Assembly: GCA_914767715.1 (NCBI GenBank)
Contig: OU612065.1
Location: 33,792,001 to 33,856,000, forward strand
Direction: 5' to 3'
Length of the DNA: 64,000 nucleotides
From: Membranipora membranacea
Taxonomy: Eukaryota; Bryozoa; Gymnolaemata; Cheilostomatida; Membraniporidae
Shown: one piece after another, positions 37,401 to 51,700 of the stretch
Numbering within the stretch: the first letter of the stretch is position 1
How the letters are laid out: each line of letters starts with the position of its first letter
Notes under the pieces: generated by a model
What the model was told of the DNA's origin: nothing
Seen by the model: only the letters and a program-made list of their open reading frames with translations
Databases searched by the model: none
Program-made: the position numbers and the translations under genes

Positions 37401-40400
37401 GCTGTTATTTTCGCCTTGTCAGTTAGATGTGCCAATTTATTTAATATAATATCAAATTGAGGTTGATTTGTAAAATCCAAATGCAAGCTCTATAAAATTG
37501 ATCCTCAGCAGGCTAACCATAAATGCTATATCCTCTAGGGTTATGGTATTCTGCATGATAATAATAATAATAAAGTTTTTGGCCTAACTTGATAGCTGGT
37601 AGTTTTGGAGTTGTCGGCACCTAGTTCTTAAGAAAGGCGGAGCATTCTTATTTGTATGCATTTAGCTTGAATATTTGTTTGCGATGATTTATATGCACTA
37701 AAATGCCAATCATTGGACAGCTAATGACCTTTGAGACTGTTCTCAAAGTTTTGAACAAGATAAAATGTAAAATGAAGATAAGGTAAATAGTTGTGAAGTC
37801 ATGACAATTTCAGATGATGTGAGGTGAATTTCTGGTAACAAAATGAAACTATGAAGATATACTGATCTTATATATTACAGCATGCGTACAATGGTTAACC
37901 TCACGGAGCTGAATGTGAGAAGTAACAGGAGCCTGAAGAGATTACCAGACTGGATCTGTAAGTTGGAGAACTTGACAAAGTTAGATGTGTCATACTGCGG
38001 TCTGGAGGAACTACCAGAGAGGTAAATAGCGCTGATCAATTAGCATGAATATTTGTTTCCGATGATTTATGTGTACTAAAATGCCAAGCATTGGACAGCT
38101 AATGACCTTTGAGACAGTTCTCAAAGTTTTGAACAAGATAAAATGCAATATAAAAGTAACGTAAATAGTTGTGAAGTCATGACAATTTCAGATGATGTGA
38201 GGTGAATTTCTGGTAACAAAATGAAACTATGAAGATTTACTGATCTTATATATTACAGCATGTGTACAATGGTTAACCTCACGGAGCTGAATGTGAGTGG
38301 TAACAGGAGCCTGAAGAGATTACCAGACGGAATCTGTAAGATGAAGAGCTTGACAAAGTTGGATGTGTCACACTGTTGTCTACAGGAACTGCCAGAGAGG
38401 TAAATCAGACGTGTTGATCCATGCCCATTTCTCTCTGTTTTTGCTGTTATTTTCGCCTTGTCAGTTAGATGTGTCGATTTATTTAATATAATATCAAATT
38501 GAGGTTGAATTGTAAAATCCAAATGCAAGCTCTATAAAATTGATCCTCAGCAGGCTAACCATAAATACTATATCCTCTAGGGTTATGTTATTCTGCATGA
38601 TAATAATAATAATAAAGTTTTTGCCAAGCTTGATAGCTGGTAGTTTTGGAGTTGTCGGCACCTAGTTCTTAAGAAAGGCGGAGCATTCTTATTTGTATGC
38701 ATTTAGCATGAATATTTGTTTGCGATGATTTATGTGCACTAAAATGCCAATGATTGGACAGCTAATGACCTTTGAGACAGTTCTCAAAGTTTTGAACAAG
38801 ATAAAATGTAATATGAAGGTAACGTTAATAGTTGTGAAGTCATGACAATTTCAGATGATGTGAGGTGAATTTCTGGTAACAAAATGAAACTATGAAGATA
38901 TACTGATCTTATATATTACAGCATGTGTACAATGGTTAACCTCACGGAGCTGAATGTGAGAAGTAACAGGAGCCTGAAGAGATTACCAGACTGGGTCTGT
39001 AAGATGAAGAGCTTGACAAAGTTAGATGTGTCAGAGTGCGAAGTAGAGGAACTGCCAGAGAGGTAAATAGCGCTGATCAATTAGCATGAATATTTGTTTC
39101 CGATGATTTATGTGTACTAAAATGCCAAGCATTGGACAGCTAATGACCTTTGAGACAGTTCTCAAAGTTTTGAACAAGATAAAATGCAATATAAAGGTAG
39201 CGTAAATAGTTGTGAAGTCATGACAATTTCAGATGATGTGAGGTGATTTTCTGGTAACAAAATGAAACTATGAAGATTTACAGATATTATATATTACAGC
39301 ATGTGTGCAATGGTTAACCTCACGGAGCTGAATGTGAGTGGTAACAGGAGCCTGAAGAGATTACCAGACTGGATCTGTAAGTTGGAGAACTTGACAAAGT
39401 TAGATGTGTCAGAGTGCGAACTGGAGGAACTGCCAGAGAGGTAAATCAGACGTGTTGATCCATGCTCATTGCTCTCTGTTTTTGCTGTTATTTTCGCCTT
39501 GTCAGTTAGATGTGTTAATTTATTTAATATAATATCAAATTGAGGTTGATTTGTAAATCCAAATGCAAGCTCTATATAATTGATCCTCAGCAGGCTAACC
39601 ATAAATGCTATAATCTCTAGGGTTATGGTATTCTGCATGATAATAATAATAATAAAGTTTTTGGCCTAACTTGATAGCTGGTAGTTTTGGAGTTGTCGGC
39701 ACCTAGTTCTTAAGAAAGGCGGAGATATTTAGGATTTGTCTAAAGTGCTGTTGGTCAGAGTTTTGGGTATACCAATTTGCGAGAGATAGAATTTACAATA
39801 CAAGTATGGAATTTATGGAATCCTACTGATATGCAAATTATGCCTGGAATCGTCAATATGATATAAGTATTAGATTTAATTCCTTTTTAGGGCAGTTGTG
39901 TGCAATATAAACATATAGGAATGGAAAGTGATATACCTACTCAAGAATATTATGAAGATCATCTTTAGGATCATATCCTCTTGTAAAAATCACTGACCCG
40001 GCTTTGTTGCATGTATTACAGGAGTTGCTTGCACCGATGTGTTTGTATACGCTGTTTGTCAGGTTTTTGGGTAAGCCAACCGCAAAGAATATTGATAATA
40101 GAAAAGGCAATTGAAAATATCGTAGCCTATTGACCGTTGGTGTGCGGTCTTTGTATTAAACCTGTGGCCAAACATCTCTGGGCATCACTGCCAAGAAAAT
40201 TTATGTTTTAAGGTATGAATTAATGAGCTATTTTTTAGTTAGCTGCAAACAATATTCTGCTAATATATAAAACTTGCAGATACTATAAATGGCAAAAAGA
40301 TTTTCCCATATAAATTGTAAAACTAATAATTCATACATTACTATCAATTTATTTATAAGCTGTCATACTCTCCAAATATTACCAGACACCATAATAGGTT

Positions 40401-43400
40401 GATAGACTGCAAGATGGATTACAAAGTCTCCAGGGGATGGTTTCAATAAGAGACTCATAACATCTCTTAAAGCTTCAAAATTCAGCTATTAATAGATAGA
40501 CAGACATGATGTTTCCCATCATTCAGTAAGTGTTTGCATTGCTGTTTCTCCCATCTCTATCCAGGTTAATAGATCACCCAATAGTGATTCCGTACATGTG
40601 CTCCATTTTGGCCCCAAACATCTCGTAAAAGTTTGTTTACATTGATAAGGAAGAATTTGATGTCAGGAGTGGGACTCTCATAACCAATGCCCTATACTAT
40701 CAAACAATAATTACTGATAAATAAATTTACTAATTTTTCTAAGGAAATAGTAATTATTTTTTGAAAAACATTATAGCTGCACATTCCTCAGCTATATTTT
40801 ACTCCGCGGATGGATTTTTGAAAGCTTATTTTCTATATTTAAAAGAAAGTAAAATATGAAAATCTGTAGGAATACAATACATTTGACTACTCATTCTTTT
40901 CCCGAGTTCAGTTTTTAGCTATATTTCAATGGCTAGGCTCGATGTGATTACCATGATGTCAAAGTTATTAGGATGTAAATTTCAGCATAGCAAATTGGTA
41001 AAAGTAACTTGCATTTTTTGTCCCTAATATTACCCCCACACAAGAAAACTGCTGCATGTGTAGCAACAAGTCTCTATAATGATGCTGAACCGTAGGCCAC
41101 CTTCAAATCTGAGGTGCTCATACTCTAAACCTTTCACACAGGGTTATAGCCTTAAACTTGTTTTTTTAAATGTTTTACAAAATTAGCCGTCAAGAAAAAA
41201 CTAAAAAAGGGAAAAAAATCAATCAAGATGGCGAAAAAAATAATGAGAACTTCAACATTTGAATAATTTATAATTGAGTATTGAACATAAATTAAATGGA
41301 ATATTGTTAAAAGTAGATGCTATCATATTAACTAAGAAGTTATTTGAAGTTAAGTGTAGCCTGGACATGTCTCTCATATTAAAAATGCGCAAAAAATTAG
41401 AATTTTCTGACATAATGTTGGACATGTCTTGTTTATCAATTGATGTCCAGTTATGCTAATAAAATATATGTTGAGAACTGGTAGATGTAGAAGGTGTAAC
41501 GACCCTGATAATTCTTTTGACGGTACCAGGTGATTAGGAATGATTTGTATATTACATATCAACCTGAATGCTTTTTTCTGGAGTAAAAATAAGTCATCTC
41601 GTATATAGTAACTTTGGATACCGCTTATGATGTGGCAAAAAATTAAATGATGGTAAAGTATAACAGATGTTTTGTTGTCAAAAAAGGCCTACAAAGTTTT
41701 AACTGCCTTTGCTACCTTTTTACTGACACAGGAAACATGATCATGCCATGTTAGCCTGTCATTCATGATTAAATCTAACAGTTTTCGTTCAGGCTTTATC
41801 AACAGACTAACTGGTTCAGACTGACATTATTAGGGGAATATCAACTGATTCTCTGACTATGTCCATAATAAATACTGTTAAAAAAATACATTTACCTAAT
41901 CCTATGACAACACTATTATGTGTTCTCTCTTATAGTCTAGGATCACTCACCAGCCTAGAGGTGCTGAGGCTAGCTGGTAATGAATCACTGACCGAGTTAC
42001 CAGATGAGATCGAGGGATTGAAGTGTCTGCGGGATTTATATGTACCAAGGTGTGGCCTCACCAGTCTGCCAAGCAGGTAATCATGATAAATATATATATA
42101 TAGATATAGAGGGGAAACTGTGATTGTGTCAGCTAACTTGGCCAAAGATATGTCCACAGAGTAAGGATACAGAGGTGAAACTTTTATGATAGTCATAGTG
42201 CCTGCGGTTTTGGATTCACTGTGGGAAAATCATCAATCTGAATATTTGCCAGCTTTACTAAATATATTAGTTACAATGGCAATTTGTGACGCAGACATGC
42301 CTACCTATGATAGGTCATAATTCATTCTGTATGTAACCTAAAGACTGATTTCCAACTTTTTTGAAATGTTCAATCTGCAAGCTATTCGCCATATGGTTGT
42401 CATTTTTTGCTAGGATACATAGGCTATGAGTTATCTGGGGTTTTAAAATGAGTTATATCATATAGATTTACATGCGGCTTGGGTCAGTACGCGGACATTT
42501 CTTAATTTCGATGACCGGGCCGGCTATCAATTGTCACATGTAAATCATGATAAAACTCATTTTAAGAAACATGGACAAATTTTGGAAATCAGTTTTAGGT
42601 TAAATACAGAATGAATTATGACCTATCATAGGTAGGTCTGTCAGCATCACAAATTCCCATTGTAACTTATATAATCAGTAAGATTAGCAGGTATCCAGAT
42701 TGATGATTTTCCCACAGAGAATCCAAAACCGAAGGCACTATGATTATCATTAAAGTTTCCCCTCTGTATCCTTACTCTGTGGCCAAGTAAGCTGACACAA
42801 TCACTTTTGTGGGTTAAGGTTATGATACCAGCGTTGACCAATTTGGACATTTTATATACCGTTGGAAAGCTGCTGAGCTACTGATCGCTAATGGCTCATC
42901 AAAAATGTGATTGGATGACGTTGCGTCATTTTATCGGAGAAATGAGGCCGAAAAGGCTGTTTTTAGCAAAGTGGATGGCTGCGCTACATTGATTGCTACA
43001 AATTTCTAAACAGGTTACATTCATTCTTAGAGACATAGTTCATCCTAATTTTAGGTGGAAACTAATATTTGATGAGCCCAAAATGGCTTTTTAAGTCACG
43101 TCATAATGCGTGTTGTTTTTTAACTGATGATATAATGCAGGGGCGTATATTCTAAAAAATTTCACTCACTGACTTTTTAGAGATGAGCATAATGATCGGG
43201 CGCAGCCCGATCCACACGCCGTAGGAGTGGCGGGGAGGGTGTGGGAGGGGCACGGAAATTTTTGCATATCGGTAGCAAAATAGTGCAAGCAGAGAGGTAT
43301 TTCAATAGCTCACTGAGCATGAAAAAAACCGAACTTCAAGGGTTTCGAAACCACAACAATCTTATTATTAGGCCGACACTCTACACACTGAGCTATTCAG

Positions 43401-45925
43401 TCATTAATGGTAATCCGTGGGCCGTGATTGATAATATATGCCACTGATATAATGCTAAATTTTAAGCTACGATTTGAGACAGTTCGAATAAAATAGGGCC
43501 ATATTTTTTGCTTTTTTCCACTATATTGCTGTTTAAATGACACACATCACAAACTTCAGCAGTATATCAAATGTATCAATATCAGCATAGACCATCAAAG
43601 ATAGACACGTTTTGCGCCATTTATCAATAACGTCAAACATGCTGTCAAATGGTCCAGCACTAAGGACAGACAAACTTATTTTGAAAATTCTGACATACGA
43701 AGCCGCTTTGATTAAGCATGGTACAAACAGGAAATGCCAACAGAATACAGCACTATGTATTTGTCTTCCTCGAATTATACCACACAGAATGCCCAAAACA
43801 GCCAATTTAAGGGGCTTATCAAGGTGTATTTCGGCATTCTGTGTGGTATAATTCGAGGAAGACTAAAACATAGTGCCATATTCTGTTGGCATTTCCTGTT
43901 TTTACTATGCTTAATCAAAGCGGCTTCGTATGTGAGAATTTTCAAAATAGATTTGTCTGGCCTAAGTGCTGGACCTTTTGACAGCATGTTTGGCGTTATT
44001 GATAAATGGCTTTGTGGGTTAAAATTGCAAGTGTTGTCTCTGTCCGAGGACTGAGGACTATCAGTGCCTTAAGGGCGCGGCCGCCGTATTCGGCGCCAAG
44101 TTGCTCTCAGTTTGCAGGCAGGCCGGAGCATACCTGGGGCGTCATGTGTCATCAGCCCAGTAGTCAGTAGACCGCAGCAGGATTGGAAGCCAGGACCTCC
44201 AACGCTTGCGCGTCAGAGGGCAGGCGCTCTAAACAACTGAGCTACCTCCTACTCCTTGTCTAGTAGTAACAGTAAAGTAAAACTGATAAAGTAGAAAAGA
44301 AACTGTAGTCTGGAAGCTGTCACGTAAAATATTGAGAGATGACGGCATCTCAACTACCACGTTCCATCCTATTACCTAAGCTTAGCCAGTTGTATTCATC
44401 AATCAGTCACCAGCCTGCATATTGCTATATTACTGTATTTTTCTTTATAATATATTTTGTGTGTGTTAGGATGTAAAGCAAAGCAGTTAATTGAATGCAT
44501 ATGAGAAGTTTGGAACAGCTGTTGGATATCACATACTGCTATAAACATTATTTACATCAAAACATTAAATCATTTTTAAATAAATAATACTGAGTGCAAA
44601 GTTACCTCACGTACCATTCTAACTAATAGTTAAAAACTATTAAAGGACCAAAGCAATATATAGTCTAGCTAGTGCTGCAGTAGCCTGTCTTGACATGCTT
44701 TGTTCGGTGGGGGGTGGGGGAAAATACAAGAGTTGATAAGCTTTGTTCCCAACCCCAACCGAACAAAGCTTGTCAAGTCAGGCTAGTCCTGCAGTAGTCA
44801 TGCAACAGTTTTACACTGAAAGATTCATAGCACTTCTGGGTAACAATTATGTAAAGTGGTATAAATCGTCATCCTGCTGACCTAATGAATATATGCCATG
44901 TACTGTACAAGTAAAATAAACTAGCACTTTAGAGCTTCCTATTTTCCTTCCAAACTGGAACCACTCACACCAGTGGATAAAAAAACTCTTATGATGAGGG
45001 TTGCCATAACAAACTCCATATAAATCCCTCTAGTTGCTAGAATATACACCAACACCAGTTAACTGCAGTTCTCTAATTGTGTACTACTGTGTAATTGTTA
45101 GCACTCTGTGTGTATGGACAATTGAATCCACCTGAGCAATCAACTTCATTATGTGTCTTGCAAAGGTTGTGTCTAAGATTTTGTTTTGAGCTGTGAAAAA
45201 GTGGTTGGCATACTTTCAATTATAACGACTGTCTACTATTCTACTATGTCTACTATCTGCTATCGAAGAATTTCAGATGAGAAAACTTTTATCACCTTAC
45301 AGAGAATAACAGATATTTTGCTCCATTATAGACACTATAGACCTATCGTCATAAACCAAATTTATTTAAAATTATTGTCTGCCGTGCTGATGGTCAGAGT
45401 TTTGGGTATGACAATACCCGAGAGGTAGAATTTACAATACAAGCATATAATTTATTGTAAAGTTATCAATACGGAATCACAACCCAAGTATCTATAATCA
45501 ATCTGAGGTGCTCCTAGTCTCAAAACCTTACATGCAGGGTTAGGGCTTCAGCTAGTTCAGGCTGGATCAACAGACTAACTGGTTTACAGCGACGTTATCA
45601 GGGAAATATCGACAGATTTACTGCCATGTTCTTATTAAATACTGCAAAAAAAAACATTTACCTCATCTCATCACATCACATCACAATCTGTGTTCTCTGT
45701 TATAGTCTAGGAACACTCACCAGCCTGGAGTACCTGTGGTTAAGTGATAATAAAACACTGACAGAGTTACCAGATGAGATCGGGGGATTGAAGAGTCTAC
45801 GGACTTTAAATCTTTCAGAATGTGGCCTCACCAGTCTGCCAAGCAGGTAAATATATATATTTATATACATTCATTACATATTGAGTTTGAGTCGCTTTAA
45901 TAACATATTGATGTGCACTGAGAGA

Positions 45926-45965
<40 letters not shown>

Positions 45966-48739
45966 TCATTGCATGTTGGGTTTAAGAACTCTAAGAACTT
46001 ATTGATGTGTGCTGAATCTCAAGCACTAAGCTGAAAATATTGCATTATGAGACTGGTGTGTAGAATGCAATTACCTACAAGGTGACCCTCGATTGCAATT
46101 TTTTGACAAATTTTTATAAACACTGTAGGACGTAAATATTAACTGCATGATATTGTCATAGACCAAATTTATGGCAGGATATTAAGGATTTGTCTAAAGT
46201 GCTGTTGGTCAGAGTTTTGAGTATTTCCCAGATCTGCGAGAGATAGAAATTACAATACAGGTATGGAATTTATGGAATCCTACCGATATGCAAATTATGC
46301 CGGGAATCGTCATTATGTGATATAAGTATTTAGATTAATTCCTTATTAGGGCAGTTGTGTGCAATATAAACATATAGGATTGGAAAGTGATATACCTACT
46401 CAAGAATATTATGAAGATCATCTTTAGGGTCATATCCCCTTGCAAAAATCACTGACCCAGCTTTGTTGCCAGTATTATAGGAATTGCTTGCACCGATGTG
46501 TTTGTATACGCTGTTTGTCAGGTTTTTGGCTAAGCCAACCGCAAGGAGTATTGTTAATAGAGAAGGAAATTGAAAATACCGTAGCCTATTGATCGTTGGT
46601 GTGCAGTCTTTGTATTAAACCTGTGGCCAAACATCTCTGGGCATCACTGCCAAGAAAATTTATGTTGTAAAGTAGGAATTAATGAGCTACTTTTTTAGTT
46701 AGCTGCGAGCGATATTCCGCTAATAATTAAAAGTTGCAGATACTATAAATGGCAAAAAGATTTTCCCAAATAAATTGTAAAACTAATAATTCATACATTA
46801 CTATCAAACTATTTATAAGCGGTCATACTCTCCAAATATTACCAGACTCCAGGGGATGGTTTCAATAAGAGACTCAAAAGATCTCTTATAGCTTCAAAAT
46901 TCAGCAATAAATAGATAGACAGACATAATGTTTCCCATCATTCAGTAAGTGTTTGCATTGCTGTTTGTCCGGTTTATTTATATCAGCAAGCTTTGAAAAA
47001 TAGAAATTAGAGAAGATATTTGAGAATATCAAATTTTATTTTACATCCAAAATATATAATCCCCTTTGTTAGAACTTACCTGTCTCAGTGTTGTAGGCTG
47101 GGCATGTTACAGAGACCAGGTTATCTTTTTGTTAAGCCAATGCAGAATCACAACCCAAGGCCTGCAGGTCATATTCACTTTCTCCCATCTCTATCCAGGT
47201 TAATAGATCACCCAATAGTGATTCCGTACATGTGCTCCATTTTGGCGCCAAACATCTCGTAAAAGTTTGTTTACATTGATAAGGAAGAATTTGATGTCAG
47301 GAGTGGGACTCTCATAAACAATGCCCTATACTATCAAACAATAATTACTGATAAATAAATTTACAAGTTTACAAATAAATTTTTCTCAGAAAATAGTAAT
47401 TATTTTTTGAAAAACATTATAGCTGCACATTCCTCCGCTATATTTGACTCTGCGGATGGATTTTTGAAAGCTTATTTTCTACATTTAAAAGAAAGTAAAA
47501 TATGAAAAACTGTAGGAATACAATACATTTGACTACTCATTCTTTTCTCGAGTTCAGTTTTTACTTATATTACAATGGCTAGGCTCGATGTGATTACCAT
47601 GATGTCAAAGTTATTAGGATGTAAATTTGAGCATAGCAAATTGGTAAAAGTAACTTGCATTCTTTGTCCCTAATATTACCCCCCACACAAGAAAACTGCT
47701 GCATGTGTAGTAACAAGTCTCTATAATGATGCTGGACCTGAACCGCAGGCCACCTTCAAATCTGAGGTGCTCATACTCTAAACCTTTCACACAGGGTTAT
47801 AGGCTTAAACTTGTTTTTTTTAAATGTTTTACAAAATTAGCCGTCAAATAAAAACTAAAAAAGGGAAAAAAATCAATCAAGATGGCGAAAAAAATAATCA
47901 GAACATCAACATTTGAATAATTTATAATTGAGTATTGAACATAAATTAAATTGTATATTGTTAAAAGTAGATGTTATCATATTAACTAAAAAGTTATTTG
48001 AAGTTAAGTATAGCTTGAACATGTCTCTCATATTAAAAATGCGAGACAAATTAGAATCTTCTAACATAAATGGTGGACATGTCTTGTTTATCAATTGATG
48101 TCCAGTTATGCTAATAAAATATATGTTGAGCACTGATAGATGTAGAAGGTGTAACGACCCTGATAATTCCTTAGTTGGTACCAGGTGATTAGGAATGATT
48201 TGTATATTACATATCAACCTGAATGCTTTTTTCTGGTGTAAAAGTAAGTCATCTCGTATATAGTAACTTTGGATACTACTTATGATGTGGCAAAAAATTA
48301 AATGATGGTAAAGTATAACAGATGTTTTGTTGTCAAAAAAGGCCTACAAAGTTTTAATTGCCTTTGCTACCTTTTTACTGACACAGGAAACATGGTCATG
48401 CCATGTTAGCCTGTCATTCATGATGAAACCTAACAGTTTACATTCAGGCTTTATCAACTGACTAACTGGTTCAGACTGACATTATTAGGGGAATATCAAC
48501 TGATTCTCTGACTATGGCCATAATAAATACTGTAAAAAAATACATTTACCTAATCCTATCATAACACTATTATGTGTTCTCTGTTATAGTCTAGGATCAC
48601 TCACCAGCCTAGAGGTGCTGAGGTTAGATGGTAATGAATCACTGACCGAGTTACCAGATGAGATCGAGGGATTGAAGTGTCTGCGGGAGTTATATGTACC
48701 AAGGTGTGGCCTCACCAGTCTGCCAAGCAGGTAAATATG

Positions 48740-48770
<31 letters not shown>

Positions 48771-51700
48771 GAGGGGAAACTGTGATTGTGTCAGCTAACT
48801 TGGCCAAAGATATGTCCACAGAGTAAGGATACAGAGGTGAAAGTTTAATGATAGTCATAGTGCCTGCGGTTTTTGATTCACTGTGGGAAAATCATCAATC
48901 TGAATATTTGCCAGTTTTACTAAATATATTAGTTACAATGGCAATTTGTGACGCAGACATGCCTACCTATGATAGGTCATAATTCATTCTGTATGTAACC
49001 TAAAGACTGATTTCCAACTTTTTTGAAATGTTCAATCTGCAAGCTATTCGCCATATGGTTGTCATTTTTTGCTAGGATACATAGGCTATGAGTTATCTGG
49101 GGTTTTAAAATGAGTTATATCATAAAGATTTACATGCGGCTTGGGGCAGTACACGGACATTTCTTAATTTCGATGACCGGGCCGGCTATCAATTGTCACA
49201 TGTAAATCATGATAAAACTCATTTTAAAAACATGGAAAAATTTTGAAAATCAGTTTTAGGTTAAATACAGAATGAATTATGACCTATCATAGGTAGGTCT
49301 GTCAGCATCACAAATTCCCATTGTAACTTATATAATCAGTAAGATTAGCAGGTATCCAGATGATTTTCCCACAGGGAATCTAAAACCGAAGGCACTATGA
49401 TTATCATTAAAGTTTCCTCTCTGTATCCTTACTCTGTGGATGTATCTTTGGCCATGTAAGCTGACACAATCACTTTTGTGGGTTAAGGTTATGATACCAG
49501 CGTTAACCGATTTGGACATTTTATATACCGTTGGAAAGCTACTGATCGCTAATAGCTCATCAAAAATGTGATTGGATGACGTTGCGTCATTTTATCGGAG
49601 AAATGAGGCCGAAAAGGATGTTTTTACCAAAGTGGATGGCTGCGCTACATTGATTACTACAAATTTCTAAACAGGTTACATTCATTCTTAGAGACATAGT
49701 TCATCCTAATTTTAGGTGGAAAATAATATTTGATGAGCCCGAAATGGCTTTTTAAGTCACGTCATAATGCGTGTTGTTTTTTAACTTTGATGATATAATG
49801 CTAAATTTTAAGCTACGATTTGAGACAGTTCGAATAAAAAAGGGCCAAATTTTTTGCTTTTTTCCACTATATTGCTGTTTAAACCACTAGGTGGCTCAAC
49901 ATTACTTATGCATCACATTATTCTCTGATTTTTTACCTCCGTTATGATATGCTTCTTAAAAAAATTGATCCACTCTAAGTGCATTATATATCTATCGCAG
50001 TAGAGGCCTTCCTAAAAACGCTCGCATAAAATTAACGCTGAAAAGGGTGTGATATTTGACGTCACAGACATGTTAGTGCGCTGTGTTGATAGAAATTATT
50101 CAACAACTTTAGCTAAATAGGTCACGCATCAACATCTTTGTTGACTACACACAGTATCCTAGTGGATGGTTTTGTCTACATAGCCAATGTTTTATAATCT
50201 TTGACAAGGCTCTCCCCACATAAATTATCACATTGCTGTCAAAACAAACATTATTGTGAGTCATAATAAATTACCTCATCGATGATTGCAAAATATGCTC
50301 ATCCTATAAACATCCATTACAGGAATGATACAAACCCTAGTTTAAGTGCTCAAACGGTGCAAGATGCTGGTAGAGGCATCTCATTATCAACCACTTTCTG
50401 ATAATGAAATGCCTCTACCAGCATCTTGCACCGTTTGAGCACTTAAACTATACAAGCCCTAATTCACAAAGCCAGAGTTTATTAGCTACGATCAATTTGT
50501 CTAACATTATTCAACAATCATTATTAAATTCACGATCCTTAGTTTTGTGCAAAATATTTCAATGGCAATAATGTCGTCAGATAACTGATGTTATCCAAGT
50601 GACAGATCTGTTGATTCAGAGAATGAAGCTTCTGGGGCCATTCTGGAGGAATAGGGCAGGCAACTGATGGTGAAGGAATAGGTTTCTTCCCAAGAACTGA
50701 CCGTGGAAGACATGCATGTAGAGGTAGGCTTGTGTCTCAAGCAGAAAGACAATAATATTTCAATGGACATTACAATAATTGATGACAAATGGATTTTGAT
50801 TTACATAATCAGCAAAAATTTGTGTAAATAAAAATGTGGTTGATTTTCTGGCTATTTAAACAAATAAAAAGAATATTTGTCACAGTTAGCCGCAGCACAG
50901 TATTTTTTGGAGTTACCTCGGCACGCCATCTACCCAGAACATTATTTAGAACTTTATCATCACATAGAATATTTGTTGGATCAATTAAAGATCTCCAAAT
51001 ATAAATATACAATGGATGGCAAACAGCAGGTCCTCACCGAAAGTTTTTAGTGAAGTTCACATTATTATACATAATGGCACGCAGGCATACTGATAAGCTT
51101 GTCAGTTTCAAGAATGTGAGAACAGTAACACAGTTAATGTCTAAAGCTTTATCTAAAGTCTAAAGCTAAAACAAATTGGAATGCTAAGGTCTAAACATTC
51201 TTGATCTCCTTTCCGTCATGGCCCTATTTTCACCAACTTTGTGCAGCCGATGACTCAGCTATCGCTCGATTATTTTATTATCTGACCTGCGTCTTACCTC
51301 AGTTTATAGCATGTGTCATTTATTCTCAATCGAACACACACACCGCCGTGCTTGTTGTAGTATGAAATTCCAAGTTTGTTTACTTAGCCAGTGGATTTCA
51401 GTGGAGTATTGTACCCAATGGGGGCCTTTCATAGAATACCTTACTACACAATATAGCCTTAGTGCAGTGCTCTGTGTTGACCTACATTTGCAGAAATCAC
51501 ACAAATAAGCTGACTATTTAGACCATCGTATCTCAAATTTGGGGATGGGGATGCCAGTGCCCTTCCATGAGGTTGCAATTGAGATGTGGATGCAAAGGCT
51601 CATAGTGGAAGATGAAAATCAGCACCATGGATTTTCTGCTGTATTGAATACAAGATAGCTCTGTTTGTTTTGATTTTACAATAGGCTGATCACTCAAACA

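Larger units (their letters stand above)
36840..39440 (+). repeat. 1041-bp higher-order repeat carrying exon pairs A8-A13
   Basis: Exon starts 36840, 37881 and 38922 are exactly 1041 bp apart; 37217, 38259 and 39300 are 1042 and 1041 bp apart. Each unit holds one A exon with the first intron class and one with the second, plus the (TAA)n-AAGTTTTTG segment. The constant spacing indicates recent duplication or homogenisation. Confidence 0.88.

Noticed and set aside
33246-39638. Repeated minus-strand open frames of about 91 codons over the A exons
   Set aside because: They are antisense shadows of the duplicated LRR exons and their introns; the + strand shows consistent splice sites and LRR structure.
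43533-44054. Overlapping open frames on both strands around the inverted repeat
   Set aside because: The frames are mirror images produced by the inverted arms and are interrupted in the second copy; no family resemblance.
44150-44258. Functional tRNA gene on the minus strand
   Set aside because: A and B box similarity is real, but the T-arm and acceptor stem do not pair and the sequence continues into a repeated body, as in a SINE.
47020-47262. 80-codon + frame (MRISNFILHPKYIIPF) repeated near 56273
   Set aside because: It recurs only because of segmental duplication, and the second copy is frame-broken after 60 codons; no splice or family support.
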